Shown here piece after piece: positions 1 through 5,059 of a stretch of DNA of 5,059 nucleotides (position 1 is the stretch's first letter; each line of letters opens with the position of its first letter). Position numbers and translations under genes: made by a program. The notes beneath the pieces are model-generated. The model did no database searches. It saw nothing but the letters and a program-made list of their open reading frames with translations, and was not told the origin of the DNA. This stretch comes from Methylococcaceae bacterium (lineage in GTDB: Bacteria; Pseudomonadota; Gammaproteobacteria; Methylococcales; Methylomonadaceae): NCBI GenBank assembly GCA_005779525.1, contig SXIZ01000079.1:1-5059 (forward strand). Direction: 5' to 3'.

Positions 1-29
1 ATGTGACAAAAGAAAAAAACTCGAAGCAG

Positions 30-67
30 AAATGCATTCCTAATGGTATCTGCAAATTGATGCATTT
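30..67. repeat. Inverted repeat AAATGCAT / ATGCATTT upstream of the CBS gene
   Basis: AAATGCAT (30-37) and its exact reverse complement ATGCATTT (60-67) are separated by 22 bases. Each arm contains the self-complementary core ATGCAT, so the arms also read as two copies of a small palindrome with centres 28 bases apart. This layout suits a paired operator better than a terminator, because the arms are AT-rich, the loop is long and no T-run follows. It lies about 70 bases before the CBS start codon, where a regulator could act on that gene's promoter. The repeat is seen directly; its function is inference. Confidence 0.35.
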
Positions 68-127
68 GAGGGAAGTCAATAGCGACTCTACTGGAAAATA
101 TTAAACTAGTGCTTCGTCTATGAAATG

Positions 128-134
128 AGAGGTG
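128..134 (+). promoter_or_regulatory. Ribosome binding site of the CBS-domain gene
   Basis: AGAGGTG is a good Shine-Dalgarno match, placed 4 bases before the ATG at 139. It fixes that ATG as the start, and the encoded protein then begins directly at the first CBS domain. The next gene, sbcB, has no comparable site, which makes this the main ribosome entry point for the pair. No convincing sigma-70 promoter is visible upstream; the best pair is TCAATA (76-81) and TATTAA (99-104) with 17 bases between them, which is weak. Confidence 0.7.
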
Positions 135-138
135 TACC

Positions 139-534
139 ATGCTCGCGAAAATTACTATTGGTGATTATATGACTAAACATGTAGTGACCTTAAGCCCAGA
201 AACAGAAGTCAAAGAAGCCATCAAAAAAATGTTGGCGCTAAAAATAACCAGTGTGCCTGTATTAGATCAAAATGGATACTTAGTAGGCATTTTTTCTGAA
301 AAAGATTGTATGAAAGTTGTTTTAGAGCAAGCCTATAATCAAGGCGCCTCACCTAAAATTGGCGAATATATGTCGCATCATGTCGTCACCGTGGATGTCG
401 ATTCAAGCATAGTGGATTTAGCAGAGAATTTTCAGACATCTACCTTACGCAGTTTTCCGGTGATGGATGGTAGTGAATTAGTGGGAATTATTAGTCGGGC
501 CGATGTTTTAAAGGCCTTGGTTACGATTTCATAG
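139..534 (+). CDS. Small stand-alone protein with two CBS domains
   Basis: A 131-residue cytoplasmic protein made almost entirely of a tandem CBS pair (Bateman module). CBS1 covers about residues 8-62 and begins IGDYMTKHVVTLSPET; CBS2 covers about 74-129 and begins IGEYMSHHVVTVD. Each repeat ends in the strand-and-helix motif usual for the family, VGIFSEKDC (49-57) and VGIISRADVL (115-124). The Ser and Asp in these motifs occupy positions that in many CBS proteins contact the ribose of AMP, ADP or ATP, so adenine-nucleotide sensing is likely but unproven. There is no catalytic domain, membrane segment or signal peptide, so it presumably acts by binding a partner. Similar short two-CBS proteins are common in gammaproteobacteria. 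It starts from a good ribosome site and ends 6 bases before sbcB, which suggests co-transcription. The domain call is firm; ligand and partner are unknown. Confidence 0.9.
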   Translation: MLAKITIGDYMTKHVVTLSPETEVKEAIKKMLALKITSVPVLDQNGYLVGIFSEKDCMKVVLEQAYNQGASPKIGEYMSHHVVTVDVDSSIVDLAENFQTSTLRSFPVMDGSELVGIISRADVLKALVTIS

Positions 535-540
535 CCTGGC

Positions 541-1971
541 ATGACTGAGGCGACATTATTTTGGCACGACTATGAAACCTTCGGTACCGATCCTCGGCGG
601 GATAGACCTGCTCAATTTGCGGGCGTTAGAACGGATCTGAATTTTAATATTGTTGAAGATCCCGTTTGTATTTACTGTCGTCCTCCTGAGGACTATCTCC
701 CACAACCAGAAGCCTGTTTAGTCACTGGCATAACCCCGCAGATTGCTGCGGCGCAGGGTAGGTGTGAAGCGGAGTTTGCGAAACTTATTTTAAAATATGT
801 TTCGCAACCCAATACCTGCACTTTAGGCTATAACAGTTTACGTTTTGATGATGAAGTCACACGTAATATGCTGTATCGCAATCTACACGACCCCTATGCG
901 CGGGAATGGCAAAATGGCAATTCGCGTTGGGATCTAATTGATGTGGTGCGGGCAGCCTACGCCTTAAGACCTGCTGGAATAAATTGGCCCTACACCGATG
1001 AAGGGCGAGTGAGTTTACGCTTAGAAGCACTAACTCACGCGAATGGTATTGAACATCAAGGTGCACATGATGCTTTAGTCGATGTGTATGCGACTATAAA
1101 TTTAGCAAAACTGCTAAAACAAGCTCAGCCAAAATTATACGATTTTCTTTGGCAGCACCGGACTAAACCTCAAGTGCTCAAGTTATTACAACTGGGTAGT
1201 TGGACACCGTTGCTGCATGTCTCAGGTAAATATTCAACGCAGCAACATTGTATTGCGGTCGTTGTGCCTATCTGTCCACATCCCACCGATAGTAATGGTG
1301 TGTTGGTGTATGATCTGAGTGTCGATCCCGAACCGCTACTTACGCTAACTGCTGCAGAGATTAAACAGCGTGTCTTTACCGCAAGCGCAGATTTGCCTGT
1401 AGGGTGCGTCAGAATTCCTTTAAAAACAGTACATAGTAATCGCTGCCCAGTACTTGCGCCTCTGACGGTGTTACGCCCAGAAGATGCTGAACGCCTGAAT
1501 ATTCAATTGTCTGACTGTCGTAAGCATCTGCAGAGCATACAAACCGCTGCAGGATTGCAGCAAAAACTCTTTGAAGTTTTTACCGCCGATGCTAAACAAT
1601 TCGAGACTACAGACCCCGACTTAGCCATTTATAGCGGTGGATTTTTGGGCCCGGGTGATAAACAATTCTTGCAAAAGGTACATGCGAGTCCACCTGAACA
1701 ACTTAAAAATCTAAGCTTTAATTTTAAAGATAAGCGTTTGGCAGAGATGCTATTTCGTTATAAGGCGCGCAACTACCCTGAAGCTTTGACTGAGCAAGAA
1801 CAGCTAGTTTGGCGCAATCACTGTCAGCAGCAGTTAACCGCATCCACGAGTGGGGCTCTAACGTTCAGTGCGTACTATGCAATTTTAGAGAGTTTAAAAG
1901 CTGGGCAGCAGAATGCAATACTCGATGAGCTCTATGCGTATGCAAAGCAAAAAGAACTGGCCTTAATATAA
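541..1971 (+). CDS. sbcB: Exodeoxyribonuclease I (3'-5' single-strand DNA exonuclease)
   Basis: ExoI degrades single-stranded DNA processively from the 3' end, acting in recombination, mismatch repair and removal of 3' overhangs, and in E. coli it binds the SSB tail. The 476 residues match the E. coli length (475). The DEDDh exonuclease domain spans about residues 6-190, with acidic residues D10 and E12 in HDYETFG, D103 in the RFDDEVTRN motif, and H176 and D181 in EHQGAHDALVD. These correspond to E. coli D15, E17, D108, H181 and D186. An SH3-like region (about 195-345) with HVSGKYS and CPVLAPLTVLRPEDAERL follows, then the helical C-terminal ExoI domain (about 350-476) with DKRLAEMLFRYKARN. 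All catalytic residues are present and the gene appears intact. The start ATG has no clear Shine-Dalgarno and follows the CBS stop codon by 6 bases, so translational coupling is likely. Confidence 0.98.
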   Translation: MTEATLFWHDYETFGTDPRRDRPAQFAGVRTDLNFNIVEDPVCIYCRPPEDYLPQPEACLVTGITPQIAAAQGRCEAEFAKLILKYVSQPNTCTLGYNSLRFDDEVTRNMLYRNLHDPYAREWQNGNSRWDLIDVVRAAYALRPAGINWPYTDEGRVSLRLEALTHANGIEHQGAHDALVDVYATINLAKLLKQAQPKLYDFLWQHRTKPQVLKLLQLGSWTPLLHVSGKYSTQQHCIAVVVPICPHPTDSNGVLVYDLSVDPEPLLTLTAAEIKQRVFTASADLPVGCVRIPLKTVHSNRCPVLAPLTVLRPEDAERLNIQLSDCRKHLQSIQTAAGLQQKLFEVFTADAKQFETTDPDLAIYSGGFLGPGDKQFLQKVHASPPEQLKNLSFNFKDKRLAEMLFRYKARNYPEALTEQEQLVWRNHCQQQLTASTSGALTFSAYYAILESLKAGQQNAILDELYAYAKQKELALI

Positions 1972-1997
1972 TTGCATTACGAGCAGTTAAAGCCGTC

Positions 1998-3455
1998 TTA
2001 ATTCTGGACTTTATTGTTCATTCGGTAAATAGAGAGGCCGATAACGGCATGTTGCGTGAAATGTTTGGCCGTATTAAAGTCGTCTTCGGTGAAGGCGGTC
2101 GAGCTGTGCGCACGATCGCAATAAATTAAGCCTACCGGTTTGTTATCAGTGTAGATCGGAAGTAAAAAACATTCAGCTTTGCCTATGGTATTAATGACAT
2201 GCATACTGTATAGCGCCTTGTGACTCGCTGGGTTGGCCCAAAGTCCTTGCGGTGACGCTAAACCTTCGTTAAACAAATTGCTGGGTGATTGGTTTAACAA
2301 TAATTGCAGTTTTGGACTATTGGGTTCTGAATGCCAGCCAAGAGCAAAGCGTTCTTTTAAAAGCGTTTTGTCTGCACTGAGTAAACAAAACAAGGTGCGA
2401 TCCATGCCGATGCCATCATGAATACCACTCAGAATTTTTTCAAATAAGGCATTAATATCAAATCGTCCCCCCAGCATAAACCCGATATCCTGTAGTAACT
2501 TAAACTGTAATTGTTTTAAGCCTGCTTGCTGCTGAAGGGTACTGGATTGTGCAAGCGTTTTTGCGCGGGTTTCTGTCAGTTTGATATACGCCGAGGCATC
2601 AATTGCATCAAATTGGCGGGCAATTTTAATCGCTTTAGCGGTATTTTGTTTCAGCTGTGCGAGCACGGTAGTCGATGGCTGGCCAGTGAGTTTTTCAATT
2701 TTTTTGACACATTTAAGCATTTCTGGGGAATCCCAGCCATGTGCCATTGCTGCAGTCACTGCTTTGCCAAGATGAACCGTAGCCACTTCTTTGCTATGGG
2801 TTTCTGTTTGGGTGATCGCTTCGTCGATTAAGCCACCGAGTTTCCAAGATTTACATAATTTTAAAGTTAAGGTTTCTAATTTAAAACCTAACACTTTTTG
2901 CTCAATATCCTCAGTCGCCAGTTGACCATCTTTCAGTAACGCACAAATTTTGTCGCAGTGTTTATCCCCAAAACACCAAAAAGCAATGGCACCAATGTTA
3001 TTTAATAAGGTTGCGACAAAAACGCTCTCTGGGGACGCAATACGAGCGCTGGCCGCTATTTCTTTGGCGTGCACCGCCGCTAAGATGGATTCTCCGATGA
3101 CTTGCGCAGCCTGTTGTTTATTATCCGGCGACAGGACGGCTTCGAATAAGGAGCAAGCCACCGTCAGTTCGCGAATCACATTACATCCTAAAATGATAAT
3201 GGCGCGCGTAACGGTAGTCAGATTTTGGTTGCTGTGATTGTAGAAGGGGGAATTACTCATTTTGAGTAATTTCGCCGTTAAATTAGGATCTTGAAGAATA
3301 ATTTCCGCTAATTCAGCAACGCCTTTATCATCATCTTCTAGGTTACTGTAAAGATTCTGAGCGGTCGTCGAAAAAATCGGCAAGTCATGCAGACAAAGAG
3401 TTTCGGTCCATTCTGCTAACGTAGTGGGTGATTTAGGTTCAAACAGCGTGGGCAT
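1998..3455 (-). CDS. HDOD-GAF signalling protein
   Basis: A 485-residue cytoplasmic protein with no membrane segment. An HDOD domain occupies about residues 20-215; typical signs are the start LPIFSTTAQNL, the DPNLTAKLLKMSNSPFY segment (56-72), and TVTRAIIILG (81-90). Where a true HD phosphohydrolase has the His-Asp pair, this protein has LLNNIG (150-155), so the metal site is lost, as is usual for HDOD, and the domain is probably regulatory. A helical linker (about 216-315) leads to a C-terminal GAF domain (about 316-475), containing DGIGMDRTLFCLL and the closing strands ECFLLPIYTDNKPVGLIYCDR. GAF domains bind small ligands, but the ligand cannot be read here. The gene follows motB on the same strand after 273 bases and is convergent with sbcB. 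Some HDOD proteins, such as Campylobacter Cj0248, are needed for motility. The start has only a weak AGAG directly before the ATG, but no later start would keep the whole domain. Confidence 0.9.
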   Translation of the reverse strand: MPTLFEPKSPTTLAEWTETLCLHDLPIFSTTAQNLYSNLEDDDKGVAELAEIILQDPNLTAKLLKMSNSPFYNHSNQNLTTVTRAIIILGCNVIRELTVACSLFEAVLSPDNKQQAAQVIGESILAAVHAKEIAASARIASPESVFVATLLNNIGAIAFWCFGDKHCDKICALLKDGQLATEDIEQKVLGFKLETLTLKLCKSWKLGGLIDEAITQTETHSKEVATVHLGKAVTAAMAHGWDSPEMLKCVKKIEKLTGQPSTTVLAQLKQNTAKAIKIARQFDAIDASAYIKLTETRAKTLAQSSTLQQQAGLKQLQFKLLQDIGFMLGGRFDINALFEKILSGIHDGIGMDRTLFCLLSADKTLLKERFALGWHSEPNSPKLQLLLNQSPSNLFNEGLASPQGLWANPASHKALYSMHVINTIGKAECFLLPIYTDNKPVGLIYCDRAHSSTAFTEDDFNTAKHFTQHAVIGLSIYRMNNKVQN

Positions 3456-3572
3456 CTCTATAAAAGTTATGGCGGAATCAGCGATGATTCATCCGAATTT
3501 GTTCGTTAAACCGTGAAATTGTCTTACCAAGGTGATGGCTAGGGGTCAAGTGATCACAAATTTTGCTGCCTT

Positions 3573-3603
3573 AGTATAGCTTTATGCTGCTGACTAAAGT
3601 TAA
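3573..3603 (-). promoter_or_regulatory. Candidate sigma-70 promoter for the HDOD-GAF gene
   Basis: On the - strand the -10 hexamer TATACT (3578-3573) is a 5 of 6 match to consensus. A -35 candidate TTAACT (3603-3598) matches 4 of 6, with a rather long 19-base spacer; the hexamer giving a 17-base spacer (AACTTT) is poor. Transcription would start near 3566 and leave a leader of about 110 bases before the ATG at 3455. This would let the HDOD-GAF gene be expressed apart from motAB. The -10 is the strong part; the assignment as a whole is inference. Confidence 0.35.
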
Positions 3604-3649
3604 GTTTCTAAACATAAATCAAAATTTTTCCCGTTTGGAGTGTAACAGC

Positions 3650-3682
3650 ATGTTTAAAAAGTTTTTCTTGGTCGTGCAGTAA
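3650..3682 (+). other. Ten-codon leader-like reading frame (MFKKFFLVVQ)
   Basis: An ATG at 3650 opens a frame reading MFKKFFLVVQ and stops at TAA (3680-3682). GGAG at 3637-3640 lies 9 bases before it, an acceptable ribosome site. A weak promoter pair, CTGACT (3590-3595) and CATAAA (3613-3618) with 17 bases between, lies upstream. The basic-then-hydrophobic peptide resembles the beginning of a signal peptide cut short. It may be a decayed small gene or pure chance; nothing downstream on this strand looks like a gene it could lead. Confidence 0.15.
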
Positions 3683-3706
3683 AAATTATCTAATACCAGC
3701 CGATGA
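3680..3706 (+). promoter_or_regulatory. Candidate sigma-28 (FliA) promoter, antisense to motB
   Basis: TAAAAATT (3680-3687), then 11 bases, then GCCGATGA (3699-3706) fits the enterobacterial FliA consensus TAAAGTTT-N11-GCCGATAA with 6 of 8 and 7 of 8 matches. The core TAAA-N15-GCCGAT is exact. A start site near 3713-3716 would send RNA on the + strand into the 3' end of motB and on towards motA. Sigma-28 normally drives motAB in the sense direction, so the orientation is unexpected. The sequence match is direct; activity is not shown, and no + strand gene follows. Confidence 0.4.
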
Positions 3707-3728
3707 AAAAATTATACTGATTAACGCT

Positions 3729-4742
3729 CTACTTACCGGGTGAAGGTTGCACAATTGGGGCTAAATCAATTTTGATTGGGCCACCGCTTTCAGGACTGCT
3801 GGGTGTTGCGCTGACCGCCCCTGGCGTAGTGATTTCAGGAGATGGGGGTGGAGTGGCTGCCGCACTATCGACCACTTCTTGTTCGGTTTTTCTATTCATC
3901 ACCACAATCGAAATTCGACGATTTACCGGATCAGTTGGAACCGCAGCGTTGTAAGGAATACTGGAGGCTAACCCCACGACACGTAAAATTTTACTTTCGG
4001 GTAACCCCCCCCTAATGAGTTCTTGGCGCGCGGCATTGGCTCGATCACTGGATAATTCCCAGTTAGTGTACCCTGTTTGATTGGCTGGAAACGGTAAGGA
4101 GTCGGTATGTCCATTAACACTGACTTTATTGGGTAAGCTAGCGATGACAGAGGCTAAATTATTAAGAATCAATTTAATATGCGGTGCGGCAACGGCACTG
4201 GCTAGACGAAACATAGGGCGATTTAAACTGTCAATTATTAAGACCCGCAGACCTTCCGGAGTGGTTTCGAGTTTAATTTGCTCTTTAAACTCGTTCATGT
4301 CGGGTTTGGCCTCAATCATTTTTTTGATTTCTTCTTTAAGGTCTTCGAGTTTTTTAGCATCGAGCTGTTCAGCTGCCAATTGTACTTGCTGATCATTGAG
4401 CTGAGCCATATCAACGGGGGGAACATCTTCTTCCTTAGGACGTTGTCCCCGATCGGTTTGCCCACTTTCCTGATTGGTTAAATCAGAACCACCACCCTGA
4501 ATAACGCTGGTACGATCACCCACCGATTGCCCCCCAGATAATGAGGCTTTCCAGGGGTCGGAAAAGTAATCAGCAATCCCTTTACGCATTTCTTTGGTGG
4601 TCGAGCCAAGTAACCACATCAATAAAAAGAAAGCCATCATCGCAGTTACGAAGTCAGCATACGCGAGTTTCCAAGCACCGCCATGATGACCGTGGCCCTT
4701 ACTTTTTTTGACTTTCTTGATGATCGGTTGTAATTCAGCCAT
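3729..4742 (-). CDS. motB: Flagellar motor stator protein MotB
   Basis: MotB anchors the stator to peptidoglycan and carries the proton-binding residue of the channel. The 337-residue protein has a short basic cytoplasmic start, one membrane helix (about 24-46, WKLAYADFVTAMMAFFLLMW) with the essential Asp at D30 (E. coli D32), a post-membrane plug region (about 50-66), a charged linker (about 95-160), and an OmpA-like peptidoglycan-binding domain (about 165-285) with NRPMF (174-178), GHTDSLPF (211-218), NWELSSDRANA (227-237) and NRRISI (274-279). A Pro/Ser-rich tail follows. The helix resembles proton-type MotB, not sodium-type PomB. The ATG at 4742 is chosen because the protein then aligns with E. 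coli MotB; an ATG 16 codons earlier lies inside motA and adds residues without a counterpart. It begins 10 bases after the motA stop with only a modest AGTGAG ribosome site, so coupling to motA is likely. A run of eight G lies at codons 244-246. Confidence 0.97.
   Translation of the reverse strand: MAELQPIIKKVKKSKGHGHHGGAWKLAYADFVTAMMAFFLLMWLLGSTTKEMRKGIADYFSDPWKASLSGGQSVGDRTSVIQGGGSDLTNQESGQTDRGQRPKEEDVPPVDMAQLNDQQVQLAAEQLDAKKLEDLKEEIKKMIEAKPDMNEFKEQIKLETTPEGLRVLIIDSLNRPMFRLASAVAAPHIKLILNNLASVIASLPNKVSVNGHTDSLPFPANQTGYTNWELSSDRANAARQELIRGGLPESKILRVVGLASSIPYNAAVPTDPVNRRISIVVMNRKTEQEVVDSAAATPPPSPEITTPGAVSATPSSPESGGPIKIDLAPIVQPSPGK
4005..4012 (-). repeat. Run of eight G in the motB coding strand
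   Basis: The motB coding strand reads AGG GGG GGG for R244-G245-G246, giving eight consecutive G (shown as C on the + strand). It lies inside the peptidoglycan-binding domain, before the NRRISI motif. Loss or gain of one G would shift the frame and remove the end of that domain. Mononucleotide G runs of this length can vary by slippage during replication in some bacteria. The run is seen directly; any variation is inference. Confidence 0.95.
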
Positions 4743-4752
4743 GGCTAGCTCA

Positions 4753-5059
4753 CTATTTCGCTGAACGTAATTGTGCTTCGAGTTCTGCAAAACCTGGGCG
4801 GAAGTGTCCAGGAATCATGGCACGCATATATTCTGCAGTCATCGGGGGTGAAAGGCCTTTAGCACAGCATAACAAGCCTTTTTGTGCACATTTATAGGCA
4901 TTGGCTTCGCTTTCTAAACGTTCTTCCATTAAGCCTGCAACTGGTGCAATAAAACCATAAGAAATTAAAATCCCTAAAAAGGTACCGACCAACGCCGCGG
5001 CGATTAATTTACCTAGCTCTGCAGGGGGTAAACTAATAGATTCCATGGTATGAACCACC
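4753..5059 (-). CDS. motA: Flagellar motor stator protein MotA, C-terminal third (cut by window edge)
   Basis: MotA forms the ring of membrane subunits around MotB and transmits torque to the rotor protein FliG. Only the last 101 complete codons are present; the true start lies beyond the window. They align with about residue 184 onward of E. coli MotA (295 residues). The last transmembrane helix is clear in LPPAELGKLIAAALVGTFLG and the following ILISYGFIAP; the Pro of FIAP corresponds to E. coli P222, which is important for torque generation. The cytoplasmic C-terminal tail ends in PGFAELEAQLRSAK, slightly shorter than the E. coli end. Three cysteines in the tail (KCAQKGLLCCAKG) are unusual but lie outside known functional sites. 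The stop is TAG followed directly in frame by TGA, and motB begins 10 bases after the TAG, forming the standard motAB operon. The GTG near the window edge is an internal Val codon, not a start. Confidence 0.96.
   Translation of the reverse strand, partial: VVHTMESISLPPAELGKLIAAALVGTFLGILISYGFIAPVAGLMEERLESEANAYKCAQKGLLCCAKGLSPPMTAEYMRAMIPGHFRPGFAELEAQLRSAK

Larger units (their letters stand above)
3456..3728. other. Intergenic region between motB and the HDOD-GAF gene
   Basis: This AT-rich gap separates two same-strand genes. No convincing rho-independent terminator is seen after motB: T-runs exist, but no GC-rich stem precedes them. It holds a plausible sigma-70 promoter for the HDOD-GAF gene on the - strand, a ten-codon reading frame on the + strand, and a sigma-28-like promoter on the + strand; each is listed separately. 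The perfect palindrome GTGATCAC lies at 3550-3557. No substantial protein-coding gene fits here. Confidence 0.6.

Noticed and set aside
223..229. Run of seven A in the CBS gene as a programmed frameshift site
   Set aside because: It encodes Ile-Lys-Lys-Met in a normal CBS helix, the frame continues intact, and no stimulatory structure or alternative product is seen.
857..1066. Open frame on the - strand inside sbcB
   Set aside because: It is the complement of the conserved ExoI exonuclease domain and has no independent support.
2526..2831. Open frames on the + strand inside the HDOD-GAF gene, the longest about 100 codons
   Set aside because: They lie wholly antisense to a clear domain-bearing gene, show no domain features, and have no ribosome site or promoter of note.
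3550..3557. GTGATCAC palindrome as a CRP site
   Set aside because: A CRP site needs TGTGA and TCACA separated by six bases; here the two halves are fused, so the spacing is wrong.
3712..3717. Perfect TATAAT on the - strand just after the motB stop
   Set aside because: No acceptable -35 hexamer lies 15-19 bases upstream, and the resulting leader to the HDOD-GAF gene would be about 250 bases.
3759..3782. Hairpin GGC...AATCAATTTTGATT...GCC as a terminator
   Set aside because: It lies within motB codons, contains a mismatch and a very tight loop, and no T-run follows on either strand.
4743..4790. An upstream ATG that would extend MotB by 16 residues
   Set aside because: The extension lies mostly within the motA coding sequence, has no counterpart in E. 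coli MotB, and the ATG at 4742 gives the standard basic start before the membrane helix.

Overview
The window looks like chromosomal DNA from a flagellated gammaproteobacterium of moderate to low GC (roughly mid-40s percent by eye). The evidence is an exonuclease I that can be followed residue by residue against E. coli SbcB, and MotA and MotB proteins of the E. coli-like proton-driven type. I cannot name the genus. There are no mobile elements, tRNAs, rRNAs or CRISPR arrays.

Layout. Bases 1-138 are non-coding and hold a paired ATGCAT inverted repeat and a good ribosome binding site. On the + strand, a small two-CBS-domain protein (139-534) is followed after 6 bases by sbcB (541-1971), probably as one transcript. 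The - strand carries the other genes, converging on sbcB with only 26 bases between stop codons: an HDOD-GAF signalling protein (1998-3455), a 273-base gap (3456-3728), motB (start corrected to 4742, end 3729), and the last third of motA (4753 to the window edge). motA and motB are separated by 10 bases and form the usual stator operon.

How the genes work together. MotA and MotB together form the ion-conducting stator of the flagellar motor. HDOD-GAF proteins are cytoplasmic regulators, some of which affect motility, so its place downstream of motAB may be meaningful, although it seems to have its own promoter. SbcB degrades single-stranded DNA 3' to 5' in repair and recombination. The CBS protein is probably an adenine-nucleotide sensor with an unknown partner; a functional link to SbcB is suggested only by position.

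I see no clear new multi-gene system. The points most worth a second look are a near-consensus sigma-28 (FliA) promoter at 3680-3706 pointing antisense into motB, an uninterrupted run of eight G in the motB coding strand that could be a slippage site, and a ten-codon leader-like reading frame just before that promoter.
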